A stretch of 64,000 nt of DNA from contig NZ_AP024590.1 of NCBI RefSeq assembly GCF_018323985.1, positions 1,984,001 through 2,048,000 of the forward strand, in the 5' to 3' direction. The notes under the pieces were generated by a model. The model was not told the origin of the DNA, did not search any database, and saw nothing but the letters and a program-made list of their open reading frames with translations. Shown piece after piece: positions 6,927-15,609 of this stretch (position 1 is its first letter; the number at the start of each line of letters is the position of its first letter). Origin of the DNA: Enterobacter kobei (lineage in GTDB: Bacteria; Pseudomonadota; Gammaproteobacteria; Enterobacterales; Enterobacteriaceae). A program made the translations under genes and the position numbers.

Positions 6927-7370
6927 ATGCAATATAAGCGTCCCGTTTCCGTGCTGGTGGTGATTTACGCGCAGGACACGAAACGGGTGCTGATGTTGCA
7001 GCGACGCGACGATCCGGATTTCTGGCAGTCGGTAACCGGCAGCCTGGAAGAGGGGGAAACCGCGTCGCAGGCCGCCCTGCGTGAAGTAAAGGAAGAGGTC
7101 GTCATTGACGTTGTGCAAGAGCAACTGACCTTAGTCGACTGTCAGCGCACGGTGGAGTTTGAGATCTTTACTCATTTGCGTCATCGCTACGCGCCGGGTA
7201 TTGAGCGCAACACAGAATCCTGGTTCTGTCTTGCGCTGCCCCATGAGCGGCAGATTGTGTTTACGGAACACCTGACCTACCGCTGGCTTGATGCGCCCGC
7301 TGCGGCGGCATTAACCAAATCATGGAGCAACCGGCAGGCGATTGAAGAATTTGTAATTAACGCCGCCTGA
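6927..7370 (+). CDS. nudB: Dihydroneopterin triphosphate diphosphatase
   Basis: 147-aa Nudix hydrolase that removes pyrophosphate from dihydroneopterin triphosphate, an early step in folate synthesis. The Nudix box is at about residues 38-60 (GSLEEGETASQAALREVKEE); the usual Gly near its end is Val, as I recall for E. coli NudB, where it is Thr or Val-like. The C-terminus SNRQAIEEFVINAA is typical. It starts one base after aspS stops, with the ribosome site inside the aspS end, so it is coupled to aspS. Confidence 0.95.
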   Translation: MQYKRPVSVLVVIYAQDTKRVLMLQRRDDPDFWQSVTGSLEEGETASQAALREVKEEVVIDVVQEQLTLVDCQRTVEFEIFTHLRHRYAPGIERNTESWFCLALPHERQIVFTEHLTYRWLDAPAAAALTKSWSNRQAIEEFVINAA

Positions 7371-7397
7371 AAGGGCGAGGCTTTTGGAGATATTTTT

Positions 7398-8141
7398 ATG
7401 GCAGGTCATAGTAAATGGGCCAACACCAAACACCGCAAAGCGGCACAGGATGCCAAACGCGGTAAGATCTTTACTAAAATTATTCGCGAGCTGGTGACCG
7501 CTGCCCGTCTGGGCGGGGGCGATCCAGGTTCAAACCCGCGTCTGCGTGCCGCTATCGATAAAGCGTTGTCGAACAACATGACCCGTGACACCTTAAACCG
7601 CGCCATCGCGCGTGGTGTGGGCGGTGATGAAGACAACAACATGGAAACCATCATTTATGAAGGTTACGGTCCTGGCGGCACCGCGGTAATGGTTGAATGC
7701 CTCTCCGACAACCGTAACCGTACGGTGGCTGAAGTGCGTCACGCGTTCAACAAATGCGGCGGCAACCTCGGCACTGACGGCTCTGTAGCCTACCTGTTCA
7801 GTAAGAAAGGCGTCATCTCTTTTGAAAAGGGCGACGAAGACACCATCATGGAAGCTGCGCTGGAAGCCGGTGCGGAAGACGTGATGACCTTCGACGACGG
7901 CGCGATCGACGTTTATACCGCCTGGGAAGAGATGGGTGCGGTGAAAGATGCGCTGGAAGCGGCTGGCCTGAAAGCCGACGCGGCTGAAGTGTCCATGATC
8001 CCGTCCACCAAAGCGGATATGGATGCCGAAACGGCGCCGAAACTGCTGCGCCTGATCGACATGCTGGAAGACTGCGATGACGTACAGGAAGTCTACCATA
8101 ACGGCGAGATCTCTGATGAGGTTGCGGCAACGTTAGAATGA
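7398..8141 (+). CDS. yebC: YebC/TACO1-family protein
   Basis: 247-aa YebC-family protein, linked in other bacteria and in mitochondria to translation through difficult stretches and formerly described as a DNA-binding transcription regulator. The hallmark start is MAGHSKWANTKHRK and AAQDAKRGKIFTKI, followed by GGGDPGSNPRLR and the acidic second and third domains. TTTTGGAGA precedes the ATG. It sits between nudB and ruvC, its usual enterobacterial place. Confidence 0.95.
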   Translation: MAGHSKWANTKHRKAAQDAKRGKIFTKIIRELVTAARLGGGDPGSNPRLRAAIDKALSNNMTRDTLNRAIARGVGGDEDNNMETIIYEGYGPGGTAVMVECLSDNRNRTVAEVRHAFNKCGGNLGTDGSVAYLFSKKGVISFEKGDEDTIMEAALEAGAEDVMTFDDGAIDVYTAWEEMGAVKDALEAAGLKADAAEVSMIPSTKADMDAETAPKLLRLIDMLEDCDDVQEVYHNGEISDEVAATLE

Positions 8142-8175
8142 CGTGCCTGGCAGGCCTTGATGACGGAGGTGCGTG

Positions 8176-8697
8176 ATGTCGATTATTCTCGGTATTGACC
8201 CCGGCTCACGCATCACCGGTTATGGCGTTATCCGTCAGGTCGGTAGGCAGCTGACCTACCTCGGCAGCGGCTGTATTCGTACCAAAGTCGATGATTTACC
8301 GTCCCGTCTGAAGCTGATTTATGCGGGCGTGACGGAAATCATCACCCAGTTCCAGCCGGACTATTTCGCCATCGAGCAGGTGTTCATGGCGAAAAACGCC
8401 GATTCGGCGCTGAAACTGGGGCAGGCGCGGGGCGTGGCGATTGTCGCCGCTGTTAACCAGGATCTACCCGTGTTTGAATATGCCGCAAGGCAGGTTAAAC
8501 AGACGGTGGTGGGGACCGGTAGCGCCGAGAAAAGTCAGGTGCAGCATATGGTGCGTACCCTGTTGAAACTGCCGGCGAATCCTCAGGCTGACGCCGCCGA
8601 TGCGCTGGCGATCGCCATCACGCATTGTCACGTCAGCCAGAACGCGGTGCAAATCAGCGACACCCGGCTCAGTCTGGCGCGCGGGCGATTGCGATAA
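8176..8697 (+). CDS. ruvC: Holliday junction resolvase RuvC
   Basis: 173-aa endonuclease that nicks Holliday junctions bound by RuvAB. Catalytic acidic residues are all present: Asp8 (LGIDPGS), Glu67 (FAIEQVF), Asp139 and Asp142 (QADAADALA). I chose ATG 8176 (MSIILGID), with GGAGG at 8165-8169, over a GTG one codon upstream. It closes the aspS-nudB-yebC-ruvC unit. The SOS-regulated ruvAB operon follows after an 82-bp gap that holds a LexA box. Confidence 0.98.
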   Translation: MSIILGIDPGSRITGYGVIRQVGRQLTYLGSGCIRTKVDDLPSRLKLIYAGVTEIITQFQPDYFAIEQVFMAKNADSALKLGQARGVAIVAAVNQDLPVFEYAARQVKQTVVGTGSAEKSQVQHMVRTLLKLPANPQADAADALAIAITHCHVSQNAVQISDTRLSLARGRLR

Positions 8698-8707
8698 TTG
8701 CAAATCA

Positions 8708-8733
8708 GGCTGGATATTTATCCAGCCTTTTTT
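8708..8733 (+). promoter_or_regulatory. LexA operator of ruvAB, overlapping a ruvC terminator-like hairpin
   Basis: CTGGATATTTATCCAG at 8710-8725 is a CTGG-N8-CCAG SOS box in the same place as the E. coli ruvA operator. The same bases, GGCTGGATA...ATCCAGCC, form a hairpin followed directly by TTTTTT, the pattern of a Rho-independent terminator for ruvC. Confidence 0.82.
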
Positions 8734-8779
8734 ATATGATAGCCCCCAATAACTTTGCTCATTAACGCAGGAGCGCGAT

Positions 8780-9391
8780 GTGATAGGCAGACTCAGAGGC
8801 ATTATTCTCGAAAAACAACCCCCGCTGGTACTGCTTGAGACGGGTGGCGTAGGCTATGAAGTGCATATGCCAATGACCTGCTTTTATGAACTGCCGGATG
8901 CCGGTCAGGAAGCCATCGTTTTTACGCAGTTTGTGGTACGCGAAGACGCGCAGCTGCTGTACGGCTTTAACAATAAGCAGGAACGTACGCTGTTTCGCGA
9001 ACTGATCAAAACTAACGGCGTCGGGCCGAAGCTGGCGCTGGCCATTCTTTCCGGTATGTCTGCCCAGCAATTCGTGAATGCCGTTGAGCGCGAAGATCCC
9101 GTGGCGCTGACCAAATTACCGGGTATCGGTAAGAAAACGGCGGAACGCCTGATTGTCGAAATGAAAGACCGCTTCAAAGGGCTGCATGGCGATCTGTTCA
9201 CTCCCGCCAGCGATCTGGTGCTGGCATCGCCAGCGGGTCCTGCGGAAGACGATGCGGAGCAGGAAGCAGTTGCTGCGCTGGTGGCGCTGGGCTATAAACC
9301 TCAGGAAGCCAGCCGCATGGTGAGTAAAATTGCTCAGCCGGGTGCGAGCAGTGAGAACCTGATCCGTGAAGCGCTCCGCGCTGCAATGTGA
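8780..9391 (+). CDS. ruvA: Holliday junction-binding protein RuvA
   Basis: 203-aa protein that binds four-way junctions as a tetramer and loads the RuvB motor. Start is GTG (MIGRLRGIILEKQPPLV), as in E. coli, with CAGGAG upstream. Domains: OB fold (1-64), two helix-hairpin-helix motifs (TNGVGPKLALAIL and LPGIGKKTAERLIVEM), and the C-terminal RuvB-contacting domain (EAVAALVALGYKPQEA). It lies under the LexA box at 8710 and is followed 11 bases later by ruvB. Confidence 0.98.
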   Translation: MIGRLRGIILEKQPPLVLLETGGVGYEVHMPMTCFYELPDAGQEAIVFTQFVVREDAQLLYGFNNKQERTLFRELIKTNGVGPKLALAILSGMSAQQFVNAVEREDPVALTKLPGIGKKTAERLIVEMKDRFKGLHGDLFTPASDLVLASPAGPAEDDAEQEAVAALVALGYKPQEASRMVSKIAQPGASSENLIREALRAAM

Positions 9392-9402
9392 GGTAGTAAA
9401 GG

Positions 9403-10413
9403 ATGATTGAAGCAGACCGTCTCGTTTCGGCCGTAAACCTGACGCCCGAAGAAGCGGTGGATCGTGCGATCCGCCCTAAACTGCTCGACGAGTATATCGG
9501 TCAGCCGCAGGTACGCTCGCAGATGGAGATCTTTATTCAGGCGGCGAAACTGCGCGGCGATGCGCTGGATCATCTGCTGATTTTCGGCCCGCCTGGGCTT
9601 GGGAAAACCACGCTGGCGAATATTGTCGCCAATGAAATGGGCGTTAACCTGCGCACCACATCCGGCCCGGTACTGGAAAAGGCCGGCGATCTGGCCGCCA
9701 TGCTGACCAACCTTGAACCTCACGATGTGCTGTTTATCGATGAGATCCACCGCCTGTCGCCGGTGGTGGAAGAGGTGCTTTATCCGGCGATGGAGGATTA
9801 TCAGCTGGATATTATGATCGGCGAAGGCCCGGCGGCACGCTCGATCAAAATCGACCTACCGCCCTTTACGCTGATTGGCGCAACCACCCGCGCTGGCTCC
9901 CTGACGTCTCCGCTGCGTGACCGTTTCGGCATCGTACAGCGACTGGAGTTTTATCAGGTGGCCGATTTACAGCATATCGTCGGGCGCAGTGCGCGCTTTA
10001 TGGGGCTGGAGCTGAGCGAAGAGGGCGCGTATGAAGTGGCGAAACGCTCCCGTGGTACACCGCGTATCGCCAACCGTTTGCTGCGTCGCGTGCGCGACTT
10101 CGCAGAGGTGAAGCACGACGGCACCATATCGCTTGAGATCGCCGCACAGGCGCTCGATATGCTTAATGTCGATGCGGAAGGTTTTGATTATATGGACCGC
10201 AAGCTGCTGCTGGCGGTGATCGATAAGTTCTTTGGCGGCCCCGTTGGGCTGGATAACCTTGCGGCAGCCATTGGCGAAGAGCGGGAAACCATCGAGGACG
10301 TGCTGGAGCCGTTTCTTATCCAGCAGGGCTTTTTACAACGGACGCCACGCGGACGCATGGCGACGATCAGAGCCTGGGATCACTTCGGCATTACGCCACC
10401 GGCTATGCCTTAG
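9403..10413 (+). CDS. ruvB: Holliday junction branch-migration ATPase RuvB
   Basis: 336-aa AAA+ motor of the RuvABC complex, the same length as E. coli RuvB. Walker A is FGPPGLGKTTLAN (about residues 61-73), Walker B is LFIDEIHRLSP, sensor 1 is LIGATTRAG, the arginine-finger region is LTSPLRDRFG, and the C-terminal winged helix ends in RTPRGRMATIRAWDHFG. It is co-transcribed with ruvA under SOS control. It converges on znuB across a short spacer that carries a hairpin. Confidence 0.98.
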   Translation: MIEADRLVSAVNLTPEEAVDRAIRPKLLDEYIGQPQVRSQMEIFIQAAKLRGDALDHLLIFGPPGLGKTTLANIVANEMGVNLRTTSGPVLEKAGDLAAMLTNLEPHDVLFIDEIHRLSPVVEEVLYPAMEDYQLDIMIGEGPAARSIKIDLPPFTLIGATTRAGSLTSPLRDRFGIVQRLEFYQVADLQHIVGRSARFMGLELSEEGAYEVAKRSRGTPRIANRLLRRVRDFAEVKHDGTISLEIAAQALDMLNVDAEGFDYMDRKLLLAVIDKFFGGPVGLDNLAAAIGEERETIEDVLEPFLIQQGFLQRTPRGRMATIRAWDHFGITPPAMP

Positions 10414-10422
10414 GAGATATTA

Positions 10423-10443
10423 CCCTCTCCCTGAAGGAGAGGG
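10423..10443. repeat. Hairpin between convergent ruvB and znuB
   Basis: CCCTCTCC (10423-10430) and GGAGAGGG (10436-10443) form a perfect 8-bp stem with a 5-base loop. There is no T-run on either side, so it is a weak terminator at best. It has the look of a small intergenic repeat common in enterobacteria. Confidence 0.55.
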
Positions 10444-10464
10444 GAACGGTACAGGCGAAGGGCA

Positions 10465-11250
10465 TTACATGGCGGGCTTTTTCAGCATGCTGAGAATAAA
10501 CAGCACCGCGGCACACAGCACCACCGACGGACCAGCAGGGGTGTCGTAAAAGGCAGAGAAAGTTAACCCGCCGGTCACGGCGACAACGCCCATTCCAACG
10601 GCAACCCCGGCCATCTGCTCCGGCGTCCGCGCGAAACGACGGGCGGTGGCGGCAGGGATGATCAGCAACGACGTAATAATCAGCGCGCCGACAAACTTCA
10701 TTGCCACCCCGATGGTCAGGGCGGTGACCAGCATCAGCAGTAATTTCACCCGTTGCAGCTTCACGCCATCCACAAACGCCAGGTCCGGACTCACCGTCAT
10801 CGACAGCAGGTTGCGCCACTGGCTGAGCAGAATGGCAATCACCACGCTGACACCGATGGCGATGGAGATCAGATCTTCCGGCGTGACGGCGAGCAGATCG
10901 CCAAACAGATAGGCCATCAGGTCGACGCGGATATTCGACATCAGGCTCACCACCACCAGACCCAGCGACAGCGCACTGTGCGCCATAATACCCAGCAGGG
11001 TATCAATGGCGAGGTGCGGACGCTTTTCCAGCCACACCAGCCCCCCCGCAATCAGCAGCGTGACGGCAATCACCGCATAGAAGGGATTGACGTCCAGCAT
11101 CAGACCAAAAGCCACGCCCAGCAGTGACGCATGCGCCAGCGTATCGCCAAAATAGGACATCCGACGCCAGACAACGAACGAGCCGAGCGGCCCGGCGGCG
11201 CAGGCCAGCATAATCCCGGCCAGCCAGCCGGGGAGTAATAATTCAATCAT
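10465..11250 (-). CDS. znuB: Zinc ABC transporter permease ZnuB
   Basis: 261-aa inner-membrane permease of the high-affinity zinc importer ZnuABC. It is strongly hydrophobic with seven or more membrane segments and the family motifs RRMSYFGDTLAHASLLGVAFG near the start and ALIITSLLIIPAATARRFA near the end. Its start overlaps the znuC stop by 4 bases, so the two are coupled in a znuCB operon divergent from znuA. Regulation is through the Zur box at 12030-12050. Confidence 0.97.
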   Translation of the reverse strand: MIELLLPGWLAGIMLACAAGPLGSFVVWRRMSYFGDTLAHASLLGVAFGLMLDVNPFYAVIAVTLLIAGGLVWLEKRPHLAIDTLLGIMAHSALSLGLVVVSLMSNIRVDLMAYLFGDLLAVTPEDLISIAIGVSVVIAILLSQWRNLLSMTVSPDLAFVDGVKLQRVKLLLMLVTALTIGVAMKFVGALIITSLLIIPAATARRFARTPEQMAGVAVGMGVVAVTGGLTFSAFYDTPAGPSVVLCAAVLFILSMLKKPAM

Positions 11251-12002
11251 GAGTGTCTATTCCCCCGACGCAGCACAATGCGGCCCTGCAGATCGTGACG
11301 ATGATTATGGTTATGGCGGTAAATACCGAGCTGCTCAGCGCCGCGCGGGCCGAACATCGAAATAAACTCCGGATGCATGGAGACCACTTCCGGCGTGCCG
11401 GAACAGCAGATGTGATGATTCAGGCACAGCACTTCATCGGTTTTCGCCATCACGAGGTGCAGATCGTGGGAGACCATTAACACGGCGCAATCCAGTTCGC
11501 GACGCAACTGGTCGATAAGATCGTACAGCGCCACCTGACCGTTGACGTCCACGCCCTGGGTGGGTTCATCCAGCACCAGCAGTTGCGGACGGTTCAGCAG
11601 CGCGCGTGCCAGCAGCACCCGCTGGGTTTCGCCGCCGGAGAGTTTCTGCATCGGCGCGTCAATGAGGTGCCCGGCCTGCACGCGTTTGAGGGCAGGCAAA
11701 ATATCGGCTTTACGGGTTGCCGGACGCAGGCGCAAAAAGCGGCTGACGGTTAACGGCAGCGTGGCATCCAGATGCAACTTTTGCGGCACGTAGCCAATAC
11801 GCAGCTGTTTATCGCGTTTGATCACCCCTGCATCCGCTGCCACGAGGCCTAACACCACGCGTACGAGCGTCGATTTACCGGCGCCATTTGGCCCCAGCAG
11901 CGTTAAAATCTTTCCCGGTTTCAGTTCAAGCGAAATGTCAGACAGCACGCGGCGTTGACCAAAAGAAACCGATACTTTTTCCAGTGAAACTAAATTCGTC
12001 AT
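11247..12002 (-). CDS. znuC: Zinc ABC transporter ATPase ZnuC
   Basis: 251-aa ATP-binding subunit of ZnuABC. Walker A is GPNGAGKSTL, the ABC signature is LSGGETQRV, Walker B is LLVLDEPTQGVD and the switch His is in MVSHDLHLV. A His-rich C-terminus (YRHNHNHRHD) is typical of zinc-transport ATPases. I chose ATG 12002 (MTNLVSLEKVSV), which gives the exact E. coli length; an upstream in-frame start at 12053 would overlap the Zur operator. znuB follows with a 4-base overlap. Confidence 0.97.
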   Translation of the reverse strand: MTNLVSLEKVSVSFGQRRVLSDISLELKPGKILTLLGPNGAGKSTLVRVVLGLVAADAGVIKRDKQLRIGYVPQKLHLDATLPLTVSRFLRLRPATRKADILPALKRVQAGHLIDAPMQKLSGGETQRVLLARALLNRPQLLVLDEPTQGVDVNGQVALYDLIDQLRRELDCAVLMVSHDLHLVMAKTDEVLCLNHHICCSGTPEVVSMHPEFISMFGPRGAEQLGIYRHNHNHRHDLQGRIVLRRGNRHS

Positions 12003-12029
12003 AGCGTTTAAAGACTTGCACAAGTGACA

Positions 12030-12050
12030 GAATGTTATAATATCACATTC
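12030..12050. promoter_or_regulatory. Zur operator between znuC and znuA
   Basis: TGTTATAATATCACA forms the core of a palindrome matching the E. coli znu Zur box. It is centred between the divergent znuCB and znuA starts. Zinc-loaded Zur would shut off both directions. Confidence 0.85.
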
Positions 12051-12080
12051 CACCTATTCGTTACGATGATAAGTCGCATT

Positions 12081-13025
12081 ATGTTACATAAAAATACGCT
12101 TCTTTGCGCAGCGGTTTCCGCTGCTTTATGGGCCGGTATGAGTACCGTCGCAAACGCCGCCGTAGTCACCTCCCTCAAGCCAATCGGTTTTATTGCTTCG
12201 GCCATTACCGACGGGGTGACGACCACGGAAGTGCTGCTTCCTGATGGTGCATCCGAGCATGATTATGCGCTGCGTCCTTCTGATGTAAAACGCTTACAGA
12301 GCGCGGACTTAGTTGTCTGGGTTGGACCTGACATGGAAGCCTTCATGCAAAAGACCACGCAGAAGATCCCGGCCGCGAAACAAGTGGTCATGGCGGAGCT
12401 GCCCGGCGTGAAGCCCTTGCTGATGAAAGGGGCCAACGATGACGATGACGATCATGATGGCGGCCACGACCATGGTGAAAAAGGTGACGACCATCACCAC
12501 CATGGCGAATACAACATGCATATTTGGCTTTCACCAGACGTAGCGCGGCTGGCAGCGGTTGCAATCCATCAAAAATTAGTGGAAGTTATGCCGCAAAGTC
12601 GAGCCAAACTTGACGCCAACCTGAAGGATTTTGAGGCACAATTAGCCCAGACCGATGAGCAGGTTGGTAAAGAGCTGGCACCGGTGAAAGGTAAAGGGTA
12701 CTTCGTTTTTCATGACGCCTACGGCTACTTTGAAAAACATTATGGTCTGACCTCGCTCGGCCATTTTACCGTTAACCCTGAAATTCAGCCTGGTGCTCAG
12801 CGTTTACATGAAATCAGAACACAGTTGGTTGAGCAAAAAGCAACCTGCGTTTTTGCTGAGCCACAGTTCAGGCCGGCCGTAATTGAAGCTGTTGCGAGAG
12901 GTACCTCAGTACGTATGGGGACCCTGGATCCGCTTGGAACCAGTATCAAATTGAGTAAAGCGAGCTATCCCCAGTTCCTGACTCAACTCGCAAACCAGTA
13001 TTCAGGCTGCCTGAAAGGAGAATAA
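12081..13025 (+). CDS. znuA: Periplasmic zinc-binding protein ZnuA
   Basis: 314-aa substrate-binding protein that captures zinc in the periplasm for ZnuBC. A signal peptide (MLHKNTLLCAAVSAALWAGMSTVANA) is cleaved near residue 26. The zinc site uses the His in GASEHDYALRP and later His residues (HIWLSP, GHFTVNP), and the mobile acidic His-rich loop is present (about residues 115-140, HDGGHDHGEKGDDHHHHGE). ATG 12081 is chosen over upstream in-frame starts because the signal peptide begins there and the Zur box lies before it. mepM follows 15 bases later. Confidence 0.97.
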   Translation: MLHKNTLLCAAVSAALWAGMSTVANAAVVTSLKPIGFIASAITDGVTTTEVLLPDGASEHDYALRPSDVKRLQSADLVVWVGPDMEAFMQKTTQKIPAAKQVVMAELPGVKPLLMKGANDDDDDHDGGHDHGEKGDDHHHHGEYNMHIWLSPDVARLAAVAIHQKLVEVMPQSRAKLDANLKDFEAQLAQTDEQVGKELAPVKGKGYFVFHDAYGYFEKHYGLTSLGHFTVNPEIQPGAQRLHEIRTQLVEQKATCVFAEPQFRPAVIEAVARGTSVRMGTLDPLGTSIKLSKASYPQFLTQLANQYSGCLKGE

Positions 13026-13040
13026 CGAGGAAGTGAATAC

Positions 13041-14369
13041 GTGCAACAGATAGCCCGCGCGGTCAGCCTGGCGTTTAATAATCTGCCACGGCCCCATCGC
13101 GTTATGCTGGGGTCTCTTACTGTTCTCACATTAGCGGTCGCCGTCTGGCGACCCTATGTCTATCATCCCCATTCCCAGTCCGCGCCTATTGTAAAAACCA
13201 TCGCGCTGGAAAAAAGTGAAATCCGTTCTTTACTCCCGGAAGCCAGTGAACCTATCGATCAGACCATGCCGGATGAAGTGGAAGCCATTCCGCAGGATGA
13301 GCTGGACGATAAAACGGCGAACGAAACGGGCGTGCACGAATATGTCGTTTCCACCGGCGACACCCTCAGCAGTATTCTGAATCAGTACGGTATCGATATG
13401 GGCGACATCAGCCTGCTCGCGACCGCCGATAAAGATCTACGTAACCTGAAAATCGGCCAGCAGATCTCCTGGACGCTGAATGATGCCGGTGAACTGCAGC
13501 GCATGACATGGGAAATGTCGCGCCGCGAAACCCGTACCTACGATCGCGTTGACGGCGGCTTTAAAATGAGCGCCGAAATTCAGAAGGGCGACTGGGTTAA
13601 TGCCACCATGAACGGCACCGTTGGCGGCAGCTTTGTCAGCAGCGCCAGAGATGCCGGCCTGACCAGCGCAGAAATCAGCGCGGTCATCAAAGCCATGCAG
13701 TGGCAGATGGACTTCCGTAAGCTGAAAAAAGGCGATGAGTTCTCGGTATTAATGTCCCGTGAAATGCTGGACGGCAAACGCGAACAAAGCCAACTGCTGG
13801 GCGTGCGTCTGCGTTCAGAAGGGAAAGATTATTACGCCATTCGTGCCGAAGACGGGAAATTCTACGACCGTAACGGTACCGGGCTGGCGAAGGGCTTTAT
13901 GCGCTTCCCGACCTCCAAACAGTTCCGCGTATCCTCGAACTTCAATCCTCGTCGTTTAAACCCGGTTACCGGGCGCGTGGCGCCGCATAAGGGCGTCGAC
14001 TTCGCCATGCCGCAGGGCACGCCGGTGCTGTCCGTCGGTGATGGGGAAGTGGTGGTCGCGAAACGGAGCGGGGCGGCAGGCTATTATGTGGCTATTCGTC
14101 ATGGCCGCACCTATACCACCCGCTATATGCACTTACGTAAGCTGCTGGTTAAAGAAGGTCAAAAAGTGAAACGCGGCGACCGCATTGCGCTCTCCGGTAA
14201 CACTGGCCGCTCCACTGGCCCGCACCTGCATTATGAAGTGTGGATCAACCAGCAGGCTGTAAACCCGCTGACGGCGAAACTGCCACGTACCGAAGGGCTG
14301 ACCGGTTCGGATCGTCGCGATTATCTCGCGCAGGTCAAAGAGGTTATACCGCAGCTCCGGTTCGATTAA
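13041..14369 (+). CDS. mepM: Murein DD-endopeptidase MepM
   Basis: 442-aa periplasmic peptidase that cuts D-Ala-mDAP cross-links so new peptidoglycan can be inserted. Start is GTG 13041 (MQQIARAVSLAFNNLPRPHR), as in E. coli. Parts: N-terminal membrane anchor (about 22-40), LysM domain (about 97-143, EYVVSTGDTLSSILNQYG), and C-terminal M23 domain with zinc ligands His316 and Asp320 (HKGVDF) and the HLH motif at 395-397 (GPHLHYEVW). Placed directly after znuA, so expression may be partly shared with zinc control. It is followed by a strong terminator. Confidence 0.96.
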   Translation: MQQIARAVSLAFNNLPRPHRVMLGSLTVLTLAVAVWRPYVYHPHSQSAPIVKTIALEKSEIRSLLPEASEPIDQTMPDEVEAIPQDELDDKTANETGVHEYVVSTGDTLSSILNQYGIDMGDISLLATADKDLRNLKIGQQISWTLNDAGELQRMTWEMSRRETRTYDRVDGGFKMSAEIQKGDWVNATMNGTVGGSFVSSARDAGLTSAEISAVIKAMQWQMDFRKLKKGDEFSVLMSREMLDGKREQSQLLGVRLRSEGKDYYAIRAEDGKFYDRNGTGLAKGFMRFPTSKQFRVSSNFNPRRLNPVTGRVAPHKGVDFAMPQGTPVLSVGDGEVVVAKRSGAAGYYVAIRHGRTYTTRYMHLRKLLVKEGQKVKRGDRIALSGNTGRSTGPHLHYEVWINQQAVNPLTAKLPRTEGLTGSDRRDYLAQVKEVIPQLRFD

Positions 14370-14380
14370 ATCACGAACGA

Positions 14381-14416
14381 AAAAAGCCGGGTGATGGTCT
14401 ATGCCCGGCTTTTTCT
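14381..14416 (+). terminator. Rho-independent terminator after mepM
   Basis: AGCCGGG (14385-14391) pairs with CCCGGCT (14404-14410) and is followed by TTTTTCTTTT. An A-run on the left side would let it work on the other strand too. Confidence 0.85.
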
Positions 14417-14493
14417 TTTGTGCAGAAAGACCCACCTCGCTACACTTACGCATTATCTTTTTCTTACCCGAGTCCGCTGACCCTGGAAGATGC

Positions 14494-15465
14494 ATGGAAA
14501 CGAAAAAAAATAACAGTGAATACCTGCCCGAATTCGAAAGGGAATTTTTACATCCGCGCTACTGGGGCGCATGGCTGGGCGTAATGGCCTTCGCAGGTGT
14601 GGCGATGATCCCGCCCGCCGTCCGCGATCCGTTACTGGCAAAAATGGGCCGTCTCGGCGGCAGACTGGGCAAAAGCGCCCGCCGTCGCGCGCAGATCAAC
14701 CTGCTGTACTGCTTTCCGGAACTGAGTGACGAACAGCGAGAAACCCTTATTGATGAGATGTTCGCCACCGCGCCACAGTCGATGGTGCTGATGGCTGAGC
14801 TCGCATTACGCGGGCCGGAAAAAGTCCTGCCGCGTATTGACTGGCAGGGGCGTGACATCATTGATGAGATGCACCGTAACAACGAAAAAGTCATTTTCCT
14901 GGTCCCGCACGGCTGGGGCGTCGATATTCCGGCAATGCTGATGGCAGCCACCGGGCAGCCAATGGCCGCTATGTTCCACAATCAGGGCAATAAAGTTTTT
15001 GATTACGTGTGGAATACTGTGCGTCGCCGCTTTGGTGGACGACTGCATGCCCGTAACGATGGCATCAAACCTTTTATCCAGTCGGTGCGGCAGGGATACT
15101 GGGGCTACTATCTGCCCGATCAAGATCATGGCGCCGAGCACAGTGAATTCGTTGATTTCTTTGCGACGTACAAAGCGACGCTGCCTGCCATTGGCCGGCT
15201 GATGAAAGTGTGTCGCGCGCGGGTTGTGCCGCTGTTCCCGGTGTATGACAGCACCACACATCGACTGACCATTCAGGTGCGTCCGCCGATGGATGACCTG
15301 ATGACCGCAGACGATACGACTATCGCCCGGCGGATGAACGAAGAAGTGGAAAATTTTGTGCGTCCGCATCCGGAGCAGTACACCTGGATCCTGAAACTGC
15401 TGAAAACGCGCAAACCAGGCGAGAAAGAGCCGTATAAGCGTAAAGAGCTTTTCCCGAAGAAATAG
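14494..15465 (+). CDS. lpxM: Lipid A biosynthesis myristoyltransferase LpxM
   Basis: 323-aa inner-membrane late acyltransferase that adds the final secondary acyl chain to Kdo2-lipid A. ATG 14494 (METKKNNSEYLPEFE) gives the E. coli length. The catalytic HX4D motif is at His139-Asp144 (VPHGWGVD). A hydrophobic N-terminal segment (WGAWLGVMAFAGVAMIPP) anchors it. It stands alone between the mepM terminator and a REP cluster, in its usual place next to mepM and pykA. Confidence 0.97.
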   Translation: METKKNNSEYLPEFEREFLHPRYWGAWLGVMAFAGVAMIPPAVRDPLLAKMGRLGGRLGKSARRRAQINLLYCFPELSDEQRETLIDEMFATAPQSMVLMAELALRGPEKVLPRIDWQGRDIIDEMHRNNEKVIFLVPHGWGVDIPAMLMAATGQPMAAMFHNQGNKVFDYVWNTVRRRFGGRLHARNDGIKPFIQSVRQGYWGYYLPDQDHGAEHSEFVDFFATYKATLPAIGRLMKVCRARVVPLFPVYDSTTHRLTIQVRPPMDDLMTADDTTIARRMNEEVENFVRPHPEQYTWILKLLKTRKPGEKEPYKRKELFPKK

Positions 15466-15475
15466 CTGTTTGAAA

Positions 15476-15602
15476 TGCCCGGCGGCGCTGCGCTTGCACG
15501 GGCCTACGGGGTGGGAGTGATGTTATGCCCGGCGGCGCTGTGCGTGTACGGATTTACAGAGCAGGAAGGATGTAGGCCCGGCAAGCGAAGCGCCGCCGGG
15601 CA
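15476..15602. repeat. REP/BIME cluster between lpxM and pykA
   Basis: Three copies of a palindromic REP unit (TGCCCGGCGGCGCTG...GGGCCTAC): two in forward orientation at 15476-15507 and about 15526-15549, and one inverted at 15572-15602. The genes on each side converge. REP pairs of this kind stabilise 3' ends of mRNA and can bind gyrase. Confidence 0.85.
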
Positions 15603-15609
15603 ATGTTGC

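Noticed and set aside
12024..12080. Upstream GTG/ATG starts for znuA
   Set aside because: They would translate through the Zur operator and place 19 residues before the signal peptide; ATG 12081 fits the known start.
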